In this document: positions 17,039-25,760 of the stretch, piece by piece
How the letters are laid out: every line of letters starts with the position of its first letter
Position numbering within the stretch: position 1 is the first letter of the stretch
Assembly: GCA_026705465.1 (NCBI GenBank)
Contig: JAPPAP010000029.1
Coordinates: 34,046-98,045, forward strand
Origin: a bacterium
GTDB taxonomy: Bacteria > Actinomycetota > Acidimicrobiia > Acidimicrobiales > Bin134
Direction of reading: 5' to 3'
DNA: 64,000 nt
Program-made: the position numbers and the translations under genes
Notes under the pieces: model-generated
Database searches by the model: none
What the model was told of the DNA's origin: nothing
Seen by the model: the letters and a program-made list of their open reading frames with translations, nothing else

Positions 17039-18007
17039 CTACTCCATCAGGGCGCGGGCTTCGGCAACGATCTTGTCGGTGTTGGGCAACAGAACTTTCT
17101 CCAAGTCGGCGTTGAACGGCATATGGGTGTGAGGCGTTGTCACCCGGGCGATGGGGGCCTGGAGACTCCAGAACCCATGCTGGGCCACTACCGCCGAGAT
17201 CTCCGACGCCACCGATCCCATCTCGTGGGCCGGGTCGGCAATAAGGAGACGGCCGGTCTTGGCCACCGACTCGAGGATGGTGTCGGTGTCCATCGGCACG
17301 ATCGAGCGCAGGTCGATCACCTCCGCTGAGATCCCCTCGGAGGCGAGCTGCTCGGCGGCGGCGAGGCCCAGGGTGATCGCCCCGGCCACCGTCACCACGG
17401 TTACGTCGGTGCCCTCACGGCGCACCGCGGCTTGGCCCAAGGGCACGATCAGCTCGCCGTCGGGCACTTCGCTGCTTTGACCCCACAGGCTCCGGTCCTC
17501 GAAGGTGATGACCGGATTGTCGTCGCGGATCGCCGCCTTGAGCATCCCCTTGGCGTCGTGGGGGGTGGCGGGGGCGATCAGCTTGAGCCCCGGAATGGTC
17601 ATCAGCGTGGCGTAGGGGCGGTCGGAGTGCTGGGCCGCATTCGAAACCCCGTACATCATCGGGGCCCGCAGCGTGATGGGCAGTCGGGCCTGGCCGCCGT
17701 AGGTGTAGGTGGACTTGGCGATGATGGAGACGATTTGGTCGAAAGCCACGTACATGAACGGGGCAATCAGCATGTGGACGATGGGCCGCATCCCGACCAT
17801 GGCAGCGCCGGCACCAGCGCCGACGAAGCCCGCCTCGGAGATCGGCGTGTTGCGAACCCGCTCAGTGCCGAACTTCTCGACCATTCCGGTGCAGTCGCCC
17901 ATCATGTTCCAGGCCACGTCCTCGCCCATGATGAAGACACTCTCGTCTCGCTCCATCTCCTCGGTCATCGCTTCGGTAACCGCCTGGATGTAGCTCACTG
18001 TACGCAT
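17039..18007 (-). CDS. 2-oxoacid dehydrogenase E1 component, beta subunit
   Basis: This 322-aa transketolase-like beta subunit pairs with the alpha subunit upstream to form a ThDP-dependent E1. Family blocks are MRTVSYIQAVTEAM, VFIMGEDV, RVRNTPISEAGFVGAGAGAAMVGMRP, YGGQARLPITLRAP and the C-terminal DLRSIVPMDTDTILESVAKTGRL. The gene follows E1 alpha by 18 bp. Pyruvate, acetoin or branched-chain 2-oxoacid could be the substrate; the overall pattern is nearest to pyruvate/acetoin dehydrogenases. It lies just upstream of the taurine promoter on the same strand. Confidence 0.88.
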   Translation of the reverse strand: MRTVSYIQAVTEAMTEEMERDESVFIMGEDVAWNMMGDCTGMVEKFGTERVRNTPISEAGFVGAGAGAAMVGMRPIVHMLIAPFMYVAFDQIVSIIAKSTYTYGGQARLPITLRAPMMYGVSNAAQHSDRPYATLMTIPGLKLIAPATPHDAKGMLKAAIRDDNPVITFEDRSLWGQSSEVPDGELIVPLGQAAVRREGTDVTVVTVAGAITLGLAAAEQLASEGISAEVIDLRSIVPMDTDTILESVAKTGRLLIADPAHEMGSVASEISAVVAQHGFWSLQAPIARVTTPHTHMPFNADLEKVLLPNTDKIVAEARALME

Positions 18008-18025
18008 AGTGAATTCCTCCTGCGA

Positions 18026-19003
18026 TCAGCCCGCACTGGGGGCGAAAAGATGGGTGAAGGCGGCTTCTGGCGGCGGCGCCGGACTCTGCCGGGCGAACTC
18101 GATGGCGGCCACGATTTCCTCGCCCACGGCGGCGTCGAGATCATCGACCTGCTGCTCGTCGAAGCCCCGCTCGACGAGGACCTGGCGGAACAGCACCAGC
18201 GGGTCGCGCTCTGTGCGCCAGTACTCCACCTCCTCGGCCGATCGGTAGTGCTCGGGCAGCCGGCCTATGGCGTGGTTCTCGAACCGGTAGGTCTTGGTCT
18301 CCACCAGGCTGGGGCCGCCCCCGCCGCGGGCCCGCTCCACTGCCTCGCTGACGGCCTCGAACACGGCCAGCACGTCTTGGCCGTCGACGGTCACCCCGGG
18401 CATGTCGTAGCCCACAGCCCGAACCGAGATGTCCTCCACCGAAATCGCATCCTTGGCCGAAGTGAGCTCGCCGTAGCCGTTGTTCTCGCACACGTACACC
18501 ACCGGGAGCTTCCAGATGGCGGCCAAATTCAGCGACTCGTGGAAAGTGCCCTGGCTCGATGCCCCGTCGCCGAAGAAGCACAGGCTCACCTTGTCCTCGC
18601 CCCGCATCTTGTAGGCCAGCGCTGCGCCGGTGGACACCGGCAGCCCGGAGCCGACGATCGAGGTCTCGCCCAAACTCCCGATGCTGAAGTCCGACAGGTG
18701 CATCGACCCGCCCTTGCCCTGGTTGACGCCGGTCTCCTTGCCCATCAGCTCGGCCAGCAGACGGTCGAGCCGGGCCCCCTTGCCGATCGGATGCCCATGG
18801 GAGCGGTGGGTCCCGACCATCGAGTCCTCAGTGCGCAGCGCCATGCACGACCCCACGATGGACGCCTCCTGTCCGGTGGACGTGTGGAATGCGCCATAGA
18901 GCTCCCCGCCCAGCAACAGCTCCTTGGTGGTGTCCTCGAATTTTCGGATGCGGGACATCCGCCTATACATCTCCCGCAAGAAATCGCCATCGACTGTGAT
19001 CAT
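18026..19003 (-). CDS. 2-oxoacid dehydrogenase E1 component, alpha subunit
   Basis: The 325 aa carry the ThDP-binding motif, GDGASSQGTFHESLN running to CENNGYGELTSA, along with GQEASIVGSCMAL, THRSHGHPIGKGA and GKGGSMHL. ATG 19003 is preceded by AAGGGGGAG. The much longer frame that continues rightward is only the antisense of the E2 gene and was cut. It works with E1 beta (next gene) and presumably the divergent E2. A lipoamide dehydrogenase (E3) is not encoded here, so a shared E3 elsewhere is likely. GHPIGKGA with GYGELTSA resembles AcoA-type acetoin dehydrogenases, but the substrate is uncertain. Confidence 0.9.
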   Translation of the reverse strand: MITVDGDFLREMYRRMSRIRKFEDTTKELLLGGELYGAFHTSTGQEASIVGSCMALRTEDSMVGTHRSHGHPIGKGARLDRLLAELMGKETGVNQGKGGSMHLSDFSIGSLGETSIVGSGLPVSTGAALAYKMRGEDKVSLCFFGDGASSQGTFHESLNLAAIWKLPVVYVCENNGYGELTSAKDAISVEDISVRAVGYDMPGVTVDGQDVLAVFEAVSEAVERARGGGGPSLVETKTYRFENHAIGRLPEHYRSAEEVEYWRTERDPLVLFRQVLVERGFDEQQVDDLDAAVGEEIVAAIEFARQSPAPPPEAAFTHLFAPSAG

Positions 19004-19041
19004 CAGCTCCCCCTTCTCTCTGGCAATGCCCTCCGATGGTA

Positions 19042-19071
19042 TTCCGAACCGCCAGAAGTGGCCGCTAGTCT
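19042..19071 (+). promoter_or_regulatory. Candidate promoter of the E2 gene (leaderless)
   Basis: TTCCGA (19042-19047), an 18-nt spacer and TAGTCT (19066-19071) stand 10 nt before the ATG, leaving no room for a Shine-Dalgarno sequence. The same 78-bp gap must also hold the divergent E1 alpha promoter. Confidence 0.4.
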
Positions 19072-19081
19072 CCACAACCAC

Positions 19082-20191
19082 ATGGCGACCGAGGTGCGGC
19101 TCCCCCAGTGGAGCATGGGAATGGAAGAGGGCCAAGTGGTCACCTGGCACAAGCAGGTGGGCGACGTGGTGGCCGTCGACGAGCCCCTGGTCGAGATCGA
19201 GGCCGAGAAGACCACCGACGACGTGCTCGCCCCCGTGGCCGGAACCATCCTCGAGATCCTCGTCGCTGAAGGGGAGACGGTGCCGGCGCTGACGGTGCTG
19301 GCGCTGATCGGAGAACCCGGCGAGGCGATAGCCAGCCCAGCGCCGGATCGGCCCTCGGTGCAGATCACCCCGGTGGCTCGTCGAACGGCCAAGGAACTTG
19401 GTGTCGATCTCGAGGCAGTCGTCGGCACCGGCCCGGGAGGGCGCATCACGGAGTATGACGTGATCAGCCATGCCACCGACACCCCTGCCGGAGCGGTGGG
19501 AGAGCGAGCTTCGAGCCCGACCACAACGGTGCCGCTGGCCGGCATGCGGAGGGTCATCGCCTCGCGGATGCACGAGAGCATCCAGTCGATGGCCCAACTC
19601 ACCCTGGCCCGCCAAATCGACGCCACCGAGATGATCGCGCTTCAGCGAGCATTGAAGGCCGAAGGAACTGACGTGTCGGTAACTGACTTCGTGCTTAAAG
19701 CAGTCACCGTTGCCCTGGCAGATCACCCCGCTCTCAACGCCACCCTGGAAGACGACGTGATCACCCAGTACGCCCGAATCGATCTCGGGGTGGCGGTGGC
19801 GCTCGAAGACGGCCTCATCGTGCCGGTGGTGCGCGACTCGGGCGCCAAGTCGCTGGCCGAGCTCTCGGCCGAAGTGCGGGACCTGGCCGAAAGGGTGCGC
19901 ACCAGGTCGGTCAAGCCCGCCGAGATCACCGGCAGCACGTTCACGGTCACCAACCTGGGCGCCTACGGCATCGACGCCTTCACCCCCATCATCAATCTTC
20001 CCGAGGTGGCCATACTCGGTGTGGGCCGAGCCGTGGAAGTGCCCACTCGCGACGGCGACAACGTGGTCTGGCGCCAGATGATCACCTTCAGCCTCACCAT
20101 CGACCATCGAGCCGTGGACGGCGCACCGGGTGCTCAATTTCTCCAGACCCTGGCCGAGATCATCGCCTCCCCGGCCGCGCTCGCTGATTGA
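19082..20191 (+). CDS. 2-oxoacid dehydrogenase E2 component (dihydrolipoamide acyltransferase)
   Basis: The 369 aa have the full E2 layout. A single lipoyl domain spans residues about 3-78, with the lipoylated Lys in EIEAEKTTDDVLAP. A peripheral-subunit-binding domain follows (ITPVARRTAKELGVDLEAVVGTGPGGRIT), then a catalytic acyltransferase domain ending in the active-site DHRAVDGAPGAQF. The ATG at 19082 was chosen because the lipoyl domain begins there; the longer frame to the left is antisense to E1. E2 is divergent from E1 alpha/beta rather than in one operon with them, which is less common. Confidence 0.93.
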   Translation: MATEVRLPQWSMGMEEGQVVTWHKQVGDVVAVDEPLVEIEAEKTTDDVLAPVAGTILEILVAEGETVPALTVLALIGEPGEAIASPAPDRPSVQITPVARRTAKELGVDLEAVVGTGPGGRITEYDVISHATDTPAGAVGERASSPTTTVPLAGMRRVIASRMHESIQSMAQLTLARQIDATEMIALQRALKAEGTDVSVTDFVLKAVTVALADHPALNATLEDDVITQYARIDLGVAVALEDGLIVPVVRDSGAKSLAELSAEVRDLAERVRTRSVKPAEITGSTFTVTNLGAYGIDAFTPIINLPEVAILGVGRAVEVPTRDGDNVVWRQMITFSLTIDHRAVDGAPGAQFLQTLAEIIASPAALAD

Positions 20192-20246
20192 CCTAGCCAG
20201 CGGCTTGACGCCGAAGAATATGCGTCCTGCTAGGGCGAAATTCACC

Positions 20247-20274
20247 TTGGAAACCGGGGGTGCGCCGGTAGGCT
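20247..20274 (+). promoter_or_regulatory. Candidate promoter of the MFS gene (leaderless)
   Basis: TTGGAA (20247-20252), a 16-nt spacer and TAGGCT (20269-20274) are followed by only 8 nt before the GTG start at 20283. There is no Shine-Dalgarno sequence in that space. Confidence 0.5.
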
Positions 20275-20282
20275 GAACGACA

Positions 20283-21629
20283 GTGGCCGAGAACGCCGTC
20301 GGGCGGCTGGAGCATGACGACGGCGGGATCGTCGGTGGACCTCTTCTTGAGACGGGGCCCAAGGGACGCGGCCTAGGCGCGGCCCGAGCCTTGCTGGTGG
20401 GAATGCTGTTCATTCAGGTGGGCGGCGGCCTCCAGGGAGTGCTGCTGGGGGTGCGAACCGAGTCGGAGGGGTTCGGCCTGGCGGTCAGCGGCCTTGTCAT
20501 GGCCTGCTTCTATCTGGGGTTCATGATCGGGACGCGACTGGCCGAGCATTTTCTCGCCGCGGTGGGCCACATCCGAGTGTTCGCCGCCTTGGCCTCGGTG
20601 GCCTCCGCGGTTTCCATCCTCCATCTGCTGTGGATCAATCCCGCCGCTTGGGCGCTGCTGCGGATGCTGTTCGGGCTGTGCATCGCCGGCGTCTTGGTGG
20701 TGGTGGAGTCGTGGCTCAACGACATGGCCACCAACGCCACCCGGGGGCGCCTGCTGTCGATGTACATGGTGTCGTCGATGGGCGGGCTCACCCTGGGCCA
20801 GTTGCTGTTGAACGGGGGCGATCCGGCCGGATTCGAGCTGTTCGTGATCTCTTCGGCGCTCATCTCCGCCGCGCTGGTTCCCATCACGCTGTCGGCCACC
20901 AGCGCTCCCCCGCTGACCGTGCCCGAGCCGCTGTCGCTGCGTCAGCTCATCTCTCTGGCTCCCACTGGGGTGGTCACCGCCTTCTGTGCCGGTATCAGCC
21001 ACGGGGCGCTGCTGGGGGTGGGGGCGGTGTACGCCGCTTACGAGGGACTGCCCACCAGCCGGATCGCGCTGTTCCTGGTGTCGGCCACCGCCGGGGCCAT
21101 CGCATTCCAATGGCCCGTGGGGTCGCTTTCCGATCGGGTGTCGCGTCGAGCAGTGATCTTCGCGGTTGCCACCGCGGCCGCGGCCATCGCCGGGATCCTG
21201 CCTTTGGTCGAACCGGGATCAGCACTGTCGCTGGTGCTCGTTTTCTGCTTCGGCGGCGCCACCTTCCCGCTGTACTCGCTGGCCATGGCCCTGACCGGCG
21301 ACTGGGTGCCGTCCTCGCAGTTGAACGGAGCCAGTGCCTCACTGGTGCGTATGGCCGGGGTGGGGTCGATAATCGGACCGGTGGCCGGCGGGGTGGTCAT
21401 GTCTTTGACCGCCCCCTGGACCTTCTTTCTGGTGCTGGTAGGGGCCCATGCGGTGGTGGTGGCCTACACCGGGTGGCGGATCGTGGCCCGAGAAGGCGTG
21501 CCGGTTGACGAGCAGGGCGAGTGCGTGCCGTGGTCTACGCGGGCATCAGCCATGGCCGTGAACCTGCTGCGACGCCCGCCACGGCCCTTCTGGCGCAACG
21601 GCGGAACTGGCCCCGGCAAGGCCGCTTAG
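20283..21629 (+). CDS. MFS transporter, YcaD-like
   Basis: A 448-aa major facilitator protein with about 12 membrane helices in two halves. After a 30-residue cytoplasmic start, helix 1 begins near ARALLVGMLFIQVGG. Family features are the loop GTRLAEHFLAAVGHIRVFA, the RMLFGLCIAGVLVVVESWLND block and, in the second half, QWPVGSLSDRVSRRAVI. The VVVESWLN pattern is typical of YcaD-like MFS members, whose substrates are poorly known. It starts at GTG and appears to be transcribed without a leader. It is not obviously part of an operon. Confidence 0.82.
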   Translation: MAENAVGRLEHDDGGIVGGPLLETGPKGRGLGAARALLVGMLFIQVGGGLQGVLLGVRTESEGFGLAVSGLVMACFYLGFMIGTRLAEHFLAAVGHIRVFAALASVASAVSILHLLWINPAAWALLRMLFGLCIAGVLVVVESWLNDMATNATRGRLLSMYMVSSMGGLTLGQLLLNGGDPAGFELFVISSALISAALVPITLSATSAPPLTVPEPLSLRQLISLAPTGVVTAFCAGISHGALLGVGAVYAAYEGLPTSRIALFLVSATAGAIAFQWPVGSLSDRVSRRAVIFAVATAAAAIAGILPLVEPGSALSLVLVFCFGGATFPLYSLAMALTGDWVPSSQLNGASASLVRMAGVGSIIGPVAGGVVMSLTAPWTFFLVLVGAHAVVVAYTGWRIVAREGVPVDEQGECVPWSTRASAMAVNLLRRPPRPFWRNGGTGPGKAA

Positions 21630-21640
21630 CCAATTGCCTA

Positions 21641-21669
21641 TAGTCAGTGTCAAATAATTTCCCTATATT
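21641..21669 (+). promoter_or_regulatory. Candidate promoter of the pretoxin-like gene (leaderless)
   Basis: TAGTCA (21641-21646), a 17-nt AT-rich spacer and TATATT (21664-21669) lie 6 nt before the ATG at 21676. The AT-rich patch is striking against the surrounding DNA. Confidence 0.5.
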
Positions 21670-21675
21670 CCATGT

Positions 21676-22779
21676 ATGCCCACTGTGGGAATGGATGCCG
21701 AGGCGGCCTTTGGACTGGCCATCGACTACCTGGCCGCCGCTGATGAGATCGACCTGCGGCGCCAACGGTGGGCCGCGGTGGTGGCCGAGGTGGAGTATTG
21801 GATAGGGGGTGAGCAGTACCCGGTGGAGCTGTCGCTGGGAGGGATCGCCCAGCAGCTCCGAGTCGACTCGGGGGACATCTCCCAGCGAGCGCAGATGATC
21901 CTGCTCGGCCCTGAAGGGCTGAACCTGGCTCTGTGGGCTATCGAGGTTCTGCGCAACACACCGGAGGCGTGGGGAGGCGACCACATCGTGTCGCGGGGCG
22001 ACCTGGAGGGCTTCGTCACCCGCACCGACGAGCTGGGCGAGGCATCCCGGATCCTGCTCACCAACCCCAGCCTGTTCACCATGGTGGACACGGCCCGCAA
22101 CAACAGCGATTACCTGTCCGATCCCACTGAGGGGTTCTCGGCCAGCGGCGGGGACGGGCGCATCAGCCTCGACGACCTCGATGCTTTCGAGGCCAAAATG
22201 TCGGCCTTTACCACCCTGCTGCCCTACTTGGCTGCCATTGACACCGCGGCCCAGGGCGACCCGACCAAGGCCGACCGGTTCCTGTCCAAAGCCGACTTCG
22301 AGGCCATCGCCGCCGATGCCAGCCTGCCCCCGGAGGTACGGGAAGCGGCTGCCACGGTCATCGCTCACGGGGCCTACCACCGCAAAGACGGCTTCGGCTG
22401 GGACGACGTGGGGTTCTGGGCTATGGAAGCGGCCGGGGTGCTGCCGGTGGTGGGCGAGATCGTGGACACCACGCGCGCGCTGTATGCGCTGAGCCAGGGC
22501 GACTGGCGCTCGGCGCTGATGTTCGCCGGGAGGGTGGCCATGCCCTTGGGAACCGGCAAGACGCTGAGTGCGGCCCGGGCGCTAGTTGAGATGGGCCGCC
22601 GTCGGGCGTTCAAAGAGATGCAGTACTACACCATCACCCAGTCGGCAGAGAAGGCCAAGAAAAGGGCGGTCAAGACCGTGCGGAAGAAGGCCACCAGCAA
22701 GGCCAAGGACACCTATCAGGATTGGCGGGACGACTCTCCGGAGGGATTCGAATACTTGTCATCTGTGCCCCGCCCATAG
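21676..22779 (+). CDS. Uncharacterised protein with EF-hand-like loop and pretoxin-like hydrophobic segment
   Basis: I do not recognise this 367-aa protein as a named family. The N-terminus is predicted helical. VSRGDLEGFVTRTDEL (about residues 108-123) and GGDGRISLDDLDAFE (about residues 158-172) look like paired EF-hand-type loops; the second has the Dx(D)GxIxxxD spacing. The segment GVLPVVGEIVDTTRALYALSQG (about residue 255) resembles the PVVGxxxD segment found before the toxin domain in polymorphic toxins. The C-terminal 60 residues are Lys/Arg-rich. No signal peptide and no immunity-like partner are visible. It has its own promoter and no operon partner. Function unknown. Confidence 0.6.
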   Translation: MPTVGMDAEAAFGLAIDYLAAADEIDLRRQRWAAVVAEVEYWIGGEQYPVELSLGGIAQQLRVDSGDISQRAQMILLGPEGLNLALWAIEVLRNTPEAWGGDHIVSRGDLEGFVTRTDELGEASRILLTNPSLFTMVDTARNNSDYLSDPTEGFSASGGDGRISLDDLDAFEAKMSAFTTLLPYLAAIDTAAQGDPTKADRFLSKADFEAIAADASLPPEVREAAATVIAHGAYHRKDGFGWDDVGFWAMEAAGVLPVVGEIVDTTRALYALSQGDWRSALMFAGRVAMPLGTGKTLSAARALVEMGRRRAFKEMQYYTITQSAEKAKKRAVKTVRKKATSKAKDTYQDWRDDSPEGFEYLSSVPRP

Positions 22780-22782
22780 GCT
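22756..22782 (+). promoter_or_regulatory. Candidate promoter of menB (leaderless)
   Basis: TTGTCA (22756-22761) and TAGGCT (22777-22782) are 15 nt apart; the ATG follows after 6 nt. The -35 lies inside the end of the upstream gene. Confidence 0.42.
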
Positions 22783-22788
22783 TGTCGT

Positions 22789-23688
22789 ATGGTCTCGGAG
22801 CTGTTCGACGCCGAGGTGTGGAAGCCAGTTGAGGGATTTGACCTGTCCGACGTGACCTATCACCGGGCCGTGAACCAGGCCACGGTGCGAATTGCCTTTG
22901 ACCGCCCCGAGGTGCGCAACGCCTTTCGCCCCCACACGGTGGACGAGCTGTATCGCACGCTGGACCACGCTCGCATGACGCCCGACGTGGGCACCGTGTT
23001 GCTCACCGGCAATGGGCCGTCGCCGACGGATGGCGGTTGGGCGTTCAGCTCCGGGGGCGACCAGCGCATACGGGGAGCCGACGGCTATCAGTACGCCAGC
23101 GGCGAGACCGCCGACACGGTGGACGACGCCCGCACCGGGCGCCTGCACATCCTGGAAGTGCAGCGCCTCATCCGGTTCATGCCCAAGGTGGTGATTGCCG
23201 TGGTGCCGGGGTGGGCAGCCGGCGGGGGCCACAGCCTGCACGTGGTGAGCGACATGACCTTGGCATCGGCCGAACACGCCATGTTCAAGCAGACCGACGC
23301 CGATGTGGCCAGCTTTGACGGCGGCTTCGGGTCGGCCTACCTGGCCCGCCAAGTGGGTCAGAAGCGAGCCCGGGAAGTGTTCTTCGTGGGCAAGGCCTAC
23401 ACCGCGGCCGAGGCTTACGAGATGGGCATGGTCAACGCAGTGGTGCCCCACGCCGAGCTGGAGCAGGTGGCCTTGGAGTGGGCCGCGGCGGTGAACGCCA
23501 AGAGCCCCACCGCTCAGCGCATGCTGAAGTTCGCCTTTAACCTCATCGACGATGGGCTGGTGGGCCAGCAGGTGTTCGCCGGGGAGGCCACCCGGCTGGC
23601 CTACAGCACCGACGAGGCTGCCGAGGGCCGGGATTCATTCCTCGAGAAGCGCGACGCCGATTTCTCCAAGTTCCCGTACCACTTCTAG
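22789..23688 (+). CDS. menB: 1,4-dihydroxy-2-naphthoyl-CoA synthase
   Basis: A 299-aa crotonase-fold enzyme that closes the second ring in menaquinone synthesis. MenB-specific features are RPEVRNAFRPHTVDELYRTL, the FSSGGDQRIRG loop rather than the usual crotonase loop, a long insert ending in GRLHILEVQRLIR, GWAAGGGHSLHVVSDMTLAS, TDADVASFDGGFGSAYLAR, and the C-terminal F(L)EKRDADFSKFPYHF. No other men gene is next to it, so the pathway genes are scattered. Menaquinone would be the electron acceptor expected for the SoeABC-like enzyme in this window. Confidence 0.93.
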   Translation: MVSELFDAEVWKPVEGFDLSDVTYHRAVNQATVRIAFDRPEVRNAFRPHTVDELYRTLDHARMTPDVGTVLLTGNGPSPTDGGWAFSSGGDQRIRGADGYQYASGETADTVDDARTGRLHILEVQRLIRFMPKVVIAVVPGWAAGGGHSLHVVSDMTLASAEHAMFKQTDADVASFDGGFGSAYLARQVGQKRAREVFFVGKAYTAAEAYEMGMVNAVVPHAELEQVALEWAAAVNAKSPTAQRMLKFAFNLIDDGLVGQQVFAGEATRLAYSTDEAAEGRDSFLEKRDADFSKFPYHF

Positions 23689-23712
23689 TTCTGTTGTTGA
23701 TCTAGCCCTGGT

Positions 23713-23718
23713 TAGGGT
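23713..23718 (+). promoter_or_regulatory. Candidate -10 box of the SDR gene (leaderless)
   Basis: TAGGGT ends 6 nt before the ATG at 23725. A weak -35 candidate, CTGTTG (23691-23696), lies 16 nt upstream. Confidence 0.38.
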
Positions 23719-23724
23719 TCGGCC

Positions 23725-24558
23725 ATGGCCGACTCCCCTGCTGCTGATCCCACCACCGACCCCAAGTTCGCCCCGAGGCCCGACTCGGCGTCGCTGGGCG
23801 CGGCCACGATGTTCGACCTGTCGGGGCGGGTGGCAATCGTCACCGGGGGGAGCAGAGGCATCGGTTTGTCCATCGCCCACGGATTCGCCGCCCAAGGCGC
23901 CAAAGTGGTGGTGGCCAGCCGCAAGGCCGACGCCTGCGACGCCGCGGTGACCGAGGTCGCCGAGGCCGGGGGCGAGGCGGTGGCTGTGCCCACCCACATG
24001 GGCGACCTCGACAGCGTCAGCCGGCTGGTCGACGCCACCCTGGAGCACTACGGCCAGATCGACATCTTGGTGAACAACGCCGCCAATCCGCTGGGCCTGC
24101 CCATGGAGGACATCACCCCTGAAGCGTGGGAGAGCTCGTTCAGCGTGAACCTGCGAGGCCCGTTCTTCTTGTTCCAGCGCTGCTTGCCGTCACTGCTGGA
24201 GTCCGACCACGCCTCGGTCATCAACGTGATCTCGGTGGGGGCCTTTATTGCCGGAGGGAACACCTCCATGTATTCGGCAGCCAAGGCCGGGCTTTTGTCG
24301 TTCACCCGGTCGATGGCCGGGGTGTTCTCCCCCCAGGGCGTCAGGGTGAACGCCATCGCTCCCGGCACCGTAGACACCACCATGACCCGCAACTCCGGCC
24401 CTGAGGCCATGGGCCGCATGTCCGTCCTCAGCTATATCGGCCGCATCGGTCACCCCGACGAACTGGTCGGCGCTGCCCTCCTCTTGGCCTCTGACGCTGG
24501 CAGCTACATCACCGGCCAATGCATCATCGTCGATGGCGGCTTCGTCCCCCCGAGGTGA
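23725..24558 (+). CDS. SDR family oxidoreductase
   Basis: The 277 aa form a classical short-chain dehydrogenase/reductase. The NAD(P)-binding motif is TGGSRGIG (about residues 41-48). NNAAN stabilises the cofactor, and the catalytic Ser and YSAAK follow ISVGAFIAGGNTSM. The C-terminus ends with the usual GQCIIVDGG. A 29-residue N-terminal tail rich in Pro/Ala/Asp precedes the fold; ATG 23809 (MFDLSGRVAIVTG) would give a canonical length. The tail is kept because a -10 box sits just before ATG 23725. Substrate unknown. Confidence 0.85.
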   Translation: MADSPAADPTTDPKFAPRPDSASLGAATMFDLSGRVAIVTGGSRGIGLSIAHGFAAQGAKVVVASRKADACDAAVTEVAEAGGEAVAVPTHMGDLDSVSRLVDATLEHYGQIDILVNNAANPLGLPMEDITPEAWESSFSVNLRGPFFLFQRCLPSLLESDHASVINVISVGAFIAGGNTSMYSAAKAGLLSFTRSMAGVFSPQGVRVNAIAPGTVDTTMTRNSGPEAMGRMSVLSYIGRIGHPDELVGAALLLASDAGSYITGQCIIVDGGFVPPR

Positions 24559-24561
24559 GGG

Positions 24562-25755
24562 TTAGGAGACTTTGAAGAGGGTGGCGGCGTTGTCGCGCAT
24601 GATTTGGCGCTGCTCGGGCTCGGGGCGGTTGGCGATGAGGTTGATGAAGGAGTTGGGATCGGCGATTCCCTCGGGGTGGGGGTGGTCGGAGCCGAACAGC
24701 ACTTGGGAGGCACCGATGCGGTCGGCCAGAGCCTCCACGTCGTCCTCGGGGTAGGGGGATACGAAGCAGCACTGCTTGAAGATCTCGCTCATGCGCCCGG
24801 CAGGGCGGCCGGCGGGCCAAGGGCCGAAGCGGGCCATGCCCTTCTTCTTGTCCATGAGGGTGAGCAGGTAGTGGACCCAGTCGGAGCCGTTCTCGATGCT
24901 CAAGAAGTTAAGGTTGGGGAAGCGGGCGTGCATGTTGCCGTACAGCAGCGCCCCGTACGTCTCCATGATGGGGCGATCACCGTGGAGGAAGGCCCATTGG
25001 AAGGCCGACATCTCCCGCACGTTGGCCACCGGGTCGTCGCCCATGCGCACGGCCAGATCCCCGTAGCGCAGATCGGAGATGTGGAACGCCACCGGGATCT
25101 GGGCCTCGTTGAGGCGGGCCCAGAACGCGTCGTAGTAAGGGTCGGCGATCGAGCGGCCCTCGCCGCCCCACGGGCAAGGCCGCAGGTGCACGATGCGGGC
25201 CCCGGCCTCCAGCACCCGGTCGAGCTCTTCGATGGCCTGCTCCCGTTCCAGCAGCGACAGCAGCGGCGGGGTGAACAGCCGGTCTTGGTGGACGTAGCCC
25301 CAGTCGTCCTCCAGCCACCGGTTGAAGGCCCGCAGGTTGGCGTAGGTCTGTTCGACGTCGTCGACCATGTACTCCTCCACCGACACCCCGAAGGTGGGCA
25401 GCAAGATGGCCCACTCCACGCCCTGGGAATCAAGCAGATCGAGGCGGGCGTCGGGCTGTTTGTAGGCAGCCAGCATGTTCTCGGCGGTATAGGCGTCGCC
25501 CCAGCTCAGATCGGGGTTGTCGCGCTTGGCCTTGAACATCTCGTACATGGAGCCCGGTGCATTGGTCTTGTCGAACTTCACATGCATGAAGTTGTAGGGC
25601 TGGTCGCCTACTTTGACCTCCCACTCCCCGTCGGGCTGCTGAGCAGCCGTGATGGCCTTGTCACGGAAGCGGGACTCGATATGGCGGCTGAAGCAGTCGG
25701 GCGCCTCGTAGTAGTGGTTGTCGGAGTCGAACGTGCGGTAGCCGAGAGCGGCCAT
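24562..25755 (-). CDS. Amidohydrolase family protein (amidohydrolase 2)
   Basis: The 397 aa form a metal-dependent TIM-barrel hydrolase or decarboxylase of the ACMSD/gamma-resorcylate decarboxylase type. The N-terminal FDSDNHYYE replaces the usual DxHxH. Later conserved elements are VAFHISD, the LNFLSIENGSDWVHYLL block and the C-terminal metal Asp in LFGSDHPHPEG. The TAAGCT at -13 suggests possible leaderless expression, but the CPBP gene ends only 5 bp upstream, so an operon is also likely. Actinobacterial relatives commonly act in catabolic CoA or aromatic pathways. The substrate cannot be named. Confidence 0.8.
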   Translation of the reverse strand: MAALGYRTFDSDNHYYEAPDCFSRHIESRFRDKAITAAQQPDGEWEVKVGDQPYNFMHVKFDKTNAPGSMYEMFKAKRDNPDLSWGDAYTAENMLAAYKQPDARLDLLDSQGVEWAILLPTFGVSVEEYMVDDVEQTYANLRAFNRWLEDDWGYVHQDRLFTPPLLSLLEREQAIEELDRVLEAGARIVHLRPCPWGGEGRSIADPYYDAFWARLNEAQIPVAFHISDLRYGDLAVRMGDDPVANVREMSAFQWAFLHGDRPIMETYGALLYGNMHARFPNLNFLSIENGSDWVHYLLTLMDKKKGMARFGPWPAGRPAGRMSEIFKQCCFVSPYPEDDVEALADRIGASQVLFGSDHPHPEGIADPNSFINLIANRPEPEQRQIMRDNAATLFKVS

Positions 25756-25760
25756 GCGAT

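Noticed and set aside
17432..19081. Left part of the long plus-strand frame ending in the E2 gene
   Set aside because: It is antisense to the E1 genes; the E2 lipoyl domain begins at 19082.
19004..20413. Upstream extension of the E1 alpha frame
   Set aside because: It is antisense to E2; E1 alpha has a good ribosome site at ATG 19003.
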